Of a stretch of 64,000 nt of DNA, positions 60,651-64,000 are shown one piece after another. Made by a program: the position numbers and the translations under genes. The DNA comes from Bacillota bacterium (GTDB lineage Bacteria > Bacillota > Bacilli > Paenibacillales > NBRC-103111), in NCBI GenBank assembly GCA_023386955.1, contig JAEWIS010000011.1, positions 1 through 64,000 on the forward strand, written 5' to 3'. How positions within the stretch are numbered: position 1 is the stretch's first letter; every line of letters starts with the position of its first letter. The notes under the pieces were generated by a model. The model did not search any database, had not been told where the DNA came from, and saw only the letters and a program-made list of their open reading frames with translations.

Positions 60651-62162
60651 TTATTTTCCTCCTGTTGCAGCCAGCATAATATTTTCCTGCGTCGCTTCCC
60701 TGTAATCCAGCTCCTGCACCAGCTGCCCTTCGCACATAACGAGAATCCTGTCGCTCATGCCAAGCACCTCCGGGAGCTCCGAAGAAATCATAAGAATCGC
60801 CACCCCTTGCTCTACCAGGCGGTTCATCAGATTATAAATTTCGTATTTGGCCCCGACGTCAATGCCCCGGGTCGGTTCGTCCATGATCAGGATGGTGGGA
60901 TTGGACATGAGCCATTTGCCGATAACGACCTTCTGCTGATTGCCGCCTGACAAGGTGCCTGCCGGAGTTTCCAATGAAGCCGTCTTTGTTTTGAGCTCCC
61001 GGACGTACTGCTCTCCCCAGCGGATTTCCTCATTATCGTTAATAATCCCGAAGCGGGAAACTCTGCCCATCGTCGCCATAGTGGTATTGGTTTTCACGTC
61101 CATAGGCAGGACCAGCCCCTGGCGTTTGCGGTCCTCCGTGACCAAGGCCATGCCTGCTGCAATTGCATCCGCGACACTCCTGATGCGTGCAGGCTTGCCG
61201 TTGATCCGCACCTCTCCCTCCGCCCTGCCTTCATAAGCTCCGAAGAGACTGGATACCAGCTCCGTACGGCCCGCTCCCATCAAACCGGCGATTCCGAGAA
61301 TTTCTCCGCGGCGCAGCTGAAAGCTGGCATCCCGGATCACCTTCTGATCCGCCTTTTCCTTATGCCATACGCTGTAATGGTTAACCCCCAGTACAACCTC
61401 ACCGGGATGGTGGGGGACACGGGGATACCGTTCGGTCAGTTCTCTGCCTACCATCAGGGATACAATCTGGTCGTCATTGGTTTCGTTGCGGTCCAGCGTG
61501 GCGATGGTCTGTCCATCCCTCAGGACGGTAATGGAATCTGCCAGCCGGAACACCTCCGGCATCTTGTGGGAGATGTAGATGCAGGTTACCCCCTGGGACC
61601 GGAGCTGGTTCAGAATTCCCGCCAGAATCTCCACCTCGCTTTCGGTCAAAGCAGCGGTGGGTTCATCGAGTATCAGGATCCGGGTATGCTTGGATAAGGC
61701 CTTGGCAATTTCCACCAGCTGCTGCTGTCCGATGCCCAAATTGCCGATTGGGGTATCCGGGCTCATATGCAGGCCAACACGCTCCAGCCAATCTGCAGCC
61801 GCACGGTACAGCTGATCCCATTGGATAACCCCCTGTTTGACTGGCTCGGAGCCGAGGAAGATGTTCTCCCCTATGGTCATTTCCTTGACCAGCGCCAGCT
61901 CCTGGTGAATGATGGCAATGCCCGCACGCTCCGCATCCGTGATGGAGCCGAAGGTTTTGGGCTCGCCGTCCACCTTGATTTCCCCCGTGTAGGAGCCTGA
62001 CGGGTACAAGCCGCTCAGCACCTTCATCAGCGTTGATTTGCCCGCCCCGTTTTCCCCGCACAGCGCATGAATTTCCCCCTGGCGGACCTTCAGGTTTACG
62101 CCGCTCAGGGCTTTGACGCCAGGGAATTCTTTGGTGATGTGATTCATCTCTAAGGCATACAT
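60651..62162 (-). CDS. xylG: Xylose-type ABC importer ATPase, two ATP-binding domains
   Basis: 503 residues with two nucleotide-binding domains, the CUT2 layout. Domain 1: Walker A GENGAGKST, signature LGIGQQQ, Walker B ILILDEPTAAL. Domain 2: signature LSGGNQQKVVIGKWL and Walker B ILIMDEPTRGID. Its normal length is kept and no catalytic residue looks lost. It lies between the binding-protein and permease genes. Confidence 0.93.
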   Translation of the reverse strand: MYALEMNHITKEFPGVKALSGVNLKVRQGEIHALCGENGAGKSTLMKVLSGLYPSGSYTGEIKVDGEPKTFGSITDAERAGIAIIHQELALVKEMTIGENIFLGSEPVKQGVIQWDQLYRAAADWLERVGLHMSPDTPIGNLGIGQQQLVEIAKALSKHTRILILDEPTAALTESEVEILAGILNQLRSQGVTCIYISHKMPEVFRLADSITVLRDGQTIATLDRNETNDDQIVSLMVGRELTERYPRVPHHPGEVVLGVNHYSVWHKEKADQKVIRDASFQLRRGEILGIAGLMGAGRTELVSSLFGAYEGRAEGEVRINGKPARIRSVADAIAAGMALVTEDRKRQGLVLPMDVKTNTTMATMGRVSRFGIINDNEEIRWGEQYVRELKTKTASLETPAGTLSGGNQQKVVIGKWLMSNPTILIMDEPTRGIDVGAKYEIYNLMNRLVEQGVAILMISSELPEVLGMSDRILVMCEGQLVQELDYREATQENIMLAATGGK

Positions 62163-62258
62163 GCTCCCAGCCCCTATCTGTAAAATGAGGGACGGCGGAT
62201 GTCCGCCGCCCCTCCCTGTATCGCCGTGCTTCTGTGTGATGCTGCTTCACGCTTAGGA

Positions 62259-63389
62259 TTACGGCTTCGGCCATTGATCCTTCGGCACGTTCTTGTACAC
62301 ATCCTCGAGCTTATGGAAGCCGTCCTTGATGACGGTATCCGCCAGATTGGATTTGTCTACCGCGATGGGGTCCAGCAGAATGGACGGCACATCAATCTTG
62401 CCGTTGTTGACCTTTTTGCCCGCGTCGGCAACCTTGCCGTCCTTGGCCAGAGCAACAGCCATCTCCGCCGCCTTGGTGGCGATGGACTTGATCGGCTTGT
62501 AAACCGTCATCGTCTGGGTTCCTTCCGCGATCCGCTGGACAGCCGCCAAGTCCGCATCCTGGCCGGATACCGGGATTTTGCCGGCCAGCCCCTGCGCCGC
62601 CAGCGCCTGGATGGCGCCGCCGGCAGTACCATCGTTAGCCGCTACCACAGCCTGAATGTTGTTCTTATTCGCCGTCAGCGCATTCTCCATGTTCTTCAGC
62701 GCTTCCTCCGGCTTCCAGTCCTTGGAGAACTGGTCATACACGATCTTGATGTCGCCCTTTTCCTTCAGCGGATTCAGCACCTTCATAGCGCCTTCCTTGA
62801 ACATATGGGCGTTGTTATCCGTGTCCGCGCCGCCGATATAAACGAAATTCCCTTTGCCAACCTTGGAGGTTACCGCTTGAGCCTGCATTTCACCCACCCG
62901 CACATTGTCGAAGGAGATGTAATAATCCACCTCCGAGTTCTTGATCAGCCGGTCGTAGGAGATGACCTTGATGCCTTCTTTGTGCGCCTTGTCCACAATG
63001 GGGGCGGTGGCTTCCGCATTATGGGGGATTACCACAAGCACATCCACGCCTTGGGAAATCAGCTGCTCCGCTTGGCTCATCTGGGTGGCGTCATCCCCGT
63101 TGGCCGCCAGCACCTTCACTTCACCGCCCATCTCCTTGACCTTGGCAGAGAAGATATCCCGGTCCTTCTGCCAGCGCTCCTCCTTGAGCGTATCCATGGA
63201 CATGCCGATGATGAGCTTGCCGTCATCCTTCTTGCCTGCCGCAGCCGGTTGGCCGGATGCCCCTGCCGCCGGTGAGGCTGCAGTTGATTTGGTATCATTG
63301 CCATTGGTGACGGCGCCGCAGCCTGCCACCGATGCGCCCAGCAGCATCGCCGCCAAGGTGATGCTTGTGCCTTTGCTCCATTTGTTCAT
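62259..63389 (-). CDS. xylF: Xylose-type substrate-binding lipoprotein
   Basis: 376 residues with a signal peptide ending in the lipobox VAGC. The periplasmic-binding-protein-1 fold of the XylF/ChvE type is seen in IIGMSMDTLKEERWQKDRDIF, LVVIPHNAEATAPIV and ISYDRLIKNSEVDYYISFD. It captures the sugar for xylGH, which follow on the same strand. Upstream lie a cre-like site, the repeats at 63.6 kb and the AraC-type gene end. Confidence 0.92.
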   Translation of the reverse strand: MNKWSKGTSITLAAMLLGASVAGCGAVTNGNDTKSTAASPAAGASGQPAAAGKKDDGKLIIGMSMDTLKEERWQKDRDIFSAKVKEMGGEVKVLAANGDDATQMSQAEQLISQGVDVLVVIPHNAEATAPIVDKAHKEGIKVISYDRLIKNSEVDYYISFDNVRVGEMQAQAVTSKVGKGNFVYIGGADTDNNAHMFKEGAMKVLNPLKEKGDIKIVYDQFSKDWKPEEALKNMENALTANKNNIQAVVAANDGTAGGAIQALAAQGLAGKIPVSGQDADLAAVQRIAEGTQTMTVYKPIKSIATKAAEMAVALAKDGKVADAGKKVNNGKIDVPSILLDPIAVDKSNLADTVIKDGFHKLEDVYKNVPKDQWPKP

Positions 63390-63434
63390 GAACGAGATCT
63401 CCCCTTTTCGATATCGTCATCGTCTTTTGACGGT

Positions 63435-63449
63435 TGGTTCCGCTTACAC
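63435..63449 (-). promoter_or_regulatory. cre-like site upstream of xylF
   Basis: On the minus strand GTGTAAGCGGAACCA fits WTGNAANCGNWNNCW at 14 of 15 positions, 45 bp before the start and just after a TACAAT (63454-63459) that may be the -10. Weaker than the two perfect cre sites. Confidence 0.42.
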
Positions 63450-63636
63450 GTTCATTGTAGCAAGGGCGGATACCGGGGGAATATGCTGGCGACCTGCACC
63501 AATTTGGCTTGCATCAGCATAGATTCATGATGTTTTGAAAGCGTATACACTTGATTTGCAGAACAAGCACTATTTTGGCGGCTTCCAGCACAAATGCGTT
63601 GGTGGTCGCGGGGCCCCGGGGCAGCGGCGGATTGTG

Positions 63637-63810
63637 TGCTCGGTTTTTCATATGTAAGTGGTCGCTGAAGCTCCAGTTGGGCGATTTATACTCGGTTTTT
63701 CATATATAAGTGGTCACGGAAGCCCCAGTTCGGCGGTTTATACTCGGTTTTTCATATTTAAATGGTCGCTGAAGCCCCAGTTCGGCGGTTTATACTCGGT
63801 TTTTCATATA
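63637..63810. repeat. 52-bp tandem repeat, 3.4 copies
   Basis: Units beginning T(A/G)CTCGGTTTTTCATAT start at exact 52-bp steps: 63637, 63689, 63741, and a partial one at 63793. Each contains GGTC(G/A)C.GAAGC.CCAGTT. The gap 63390-63908 has no convincing gene; it holds this array and the xylF regulatory region. Confidence 0.9.
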
Positions 63811-63863
63811 CAGGTAGGCACGTGGGCCCGTGCTCGGTCGCGAAAGGCCTTGTGAAGCAACAA

Positions 63864-63901
63864 GAATGCCCCCGAGCCAGAACGGCTGCGCGGGAGCATT
63901 C
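63864..63901 (-). terminator. Intrinsic terminator of the AraC-type gene
   Basis: Imperfect 11-bp stem (63864-63874 with 63891-63901) extended by AGCC/GGCT, with TTCTTGTT on the minus strand after it. It lies 8 bp after the stop. Confidence 0.65.
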
Positions 63902-63908
63902 CGAAATT

Positions 63909-64000
63909 TCATTCCGCCCCTTGCTGGCGGTATTCCGTTGGCGTTACGCCGGTGGTTTTTTTGAAGATGCGGCTGAAATAGTTGGGGTCGTTATACCCCA
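63909..64000 (-). CDS. C-terminus of an AraC/YesN-type regulator (cut by window end)
   Basis: The last 30 codons read GYNDPNYFSRIFKKTTGVTP then TEYRQQGAE, the second helix-turn-helix of an AraC/HTH_18 domain. The rest lies beyond base 64000. It is transcribed toward xylF with its own terminator, so it is a separate unit that may regulate xylFGH. Confidence 0.85.
   Translation of the reverse strand, partial: GYNDPNYFSRIFKKTTGVTPTEYRQQGAE

Noticed and set aside
63637..63810. CRISPR array
   Set aside because: Spacing is exactly 52 bp with near-identical spacers, no cas genes nearby, and the core recurs singly elsewhere.
63658..63855. Short repeated plus-strand protein gene
   Set aside because: Frame runs through the tandem DNA repeat; repeats on the DNA level and a missing ribosome site explain it.

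Overview
The window looks like a chromosome segment of a Paenibacillus-type member of the Paenibacillaceae. Pointers are the moderately GC-rich Gram-positive gene style (AGGAGG ribosome sites, many GTG and TTG starts), LplB/LplC/lipoprotein sugar importers next to YesM/YesN two-component pairs, very large secreted modular glycosidases, an SLH-anchored surface protein, and CcpA-type cre sites. No rRNA, tRNA, CRISPR array, phage or insertion sequence was seen. The genus call is inference from gene style, not from a marker gene.

Layout. 0-10 kb (minus): an importer operon (two permeases, binding lipoprotein), a deacetylase-like protein, and a 1557-residue GH9 glucanase with its own cre site. 10.6-16 kb (plus, the only non-sugar island): a DUF559/Vsr-like nuclease with a DNA-binding tail, a DUF1835-DUF3658-GNAT fusion, a PrpR-like regulator with a degenerate ATPase domain, and a MATE exporter. 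16.6-22.5 kb (minus): a LysM-tailed CpdB-type nucleotidase and a YesM/YesN-type pair. 23.3-29 kb (minus): a second importer and a secreted beta-helix enzyme resembling GH141. 29-34 kb (minus): a GH35 beta-galactosidase-like enzyme followed by a membrane-bound AraC regulator. 34.6-40.7 kb (minus): a 2021-residue SLH-anchored pectate-lyase-like protein. 41-51.8 kb (minus): a third importer in one run with an SGNH esterase, a clan GH-G-like glycosidase and a 1760-residue beta-helix protein. 52-55 kb (plus): the divergent YesN/YesM pair for that operon. 55.5-59.3 kb (minus): a stalk-domain secreted protein, an MFS exporter and its likely wHTH regulator. 59.4-63.4 kb (minus): xylFGH. The window ends in the C-terminus of another AraC-type regulator.

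How it fits together. Secreted and wall-bound enzymes (GH9, GH35, beta-helix proteins, esterase, deacetylase-like protein) would break plant-type polysaccharides. Three CUT1 importers, none with its own ATPase, would take up oligosaccharides using a shared MsmX-type ATPase encoded elsewhere. YesN/YesM and AraC regulators would sense the sugars, and cre sites tie at least the GH9 gene and the 51.8 kb operon to carbon catabolite control. The xylose-type importer has a complete subunit set including its own ATPase.

The gaps hold several families of short palindromic or tandem repeats (10.0-10.4, 16.1-16.4, 22.7-23.05, 34.4, 55.2-55.4 and 63.6-63.8 kb), some shared between distant gaps. These, together with the degenerate PrpR-like/MATE pair and the rearranged domain architectures of the giant enzymes, are the most unusual parts of the window.
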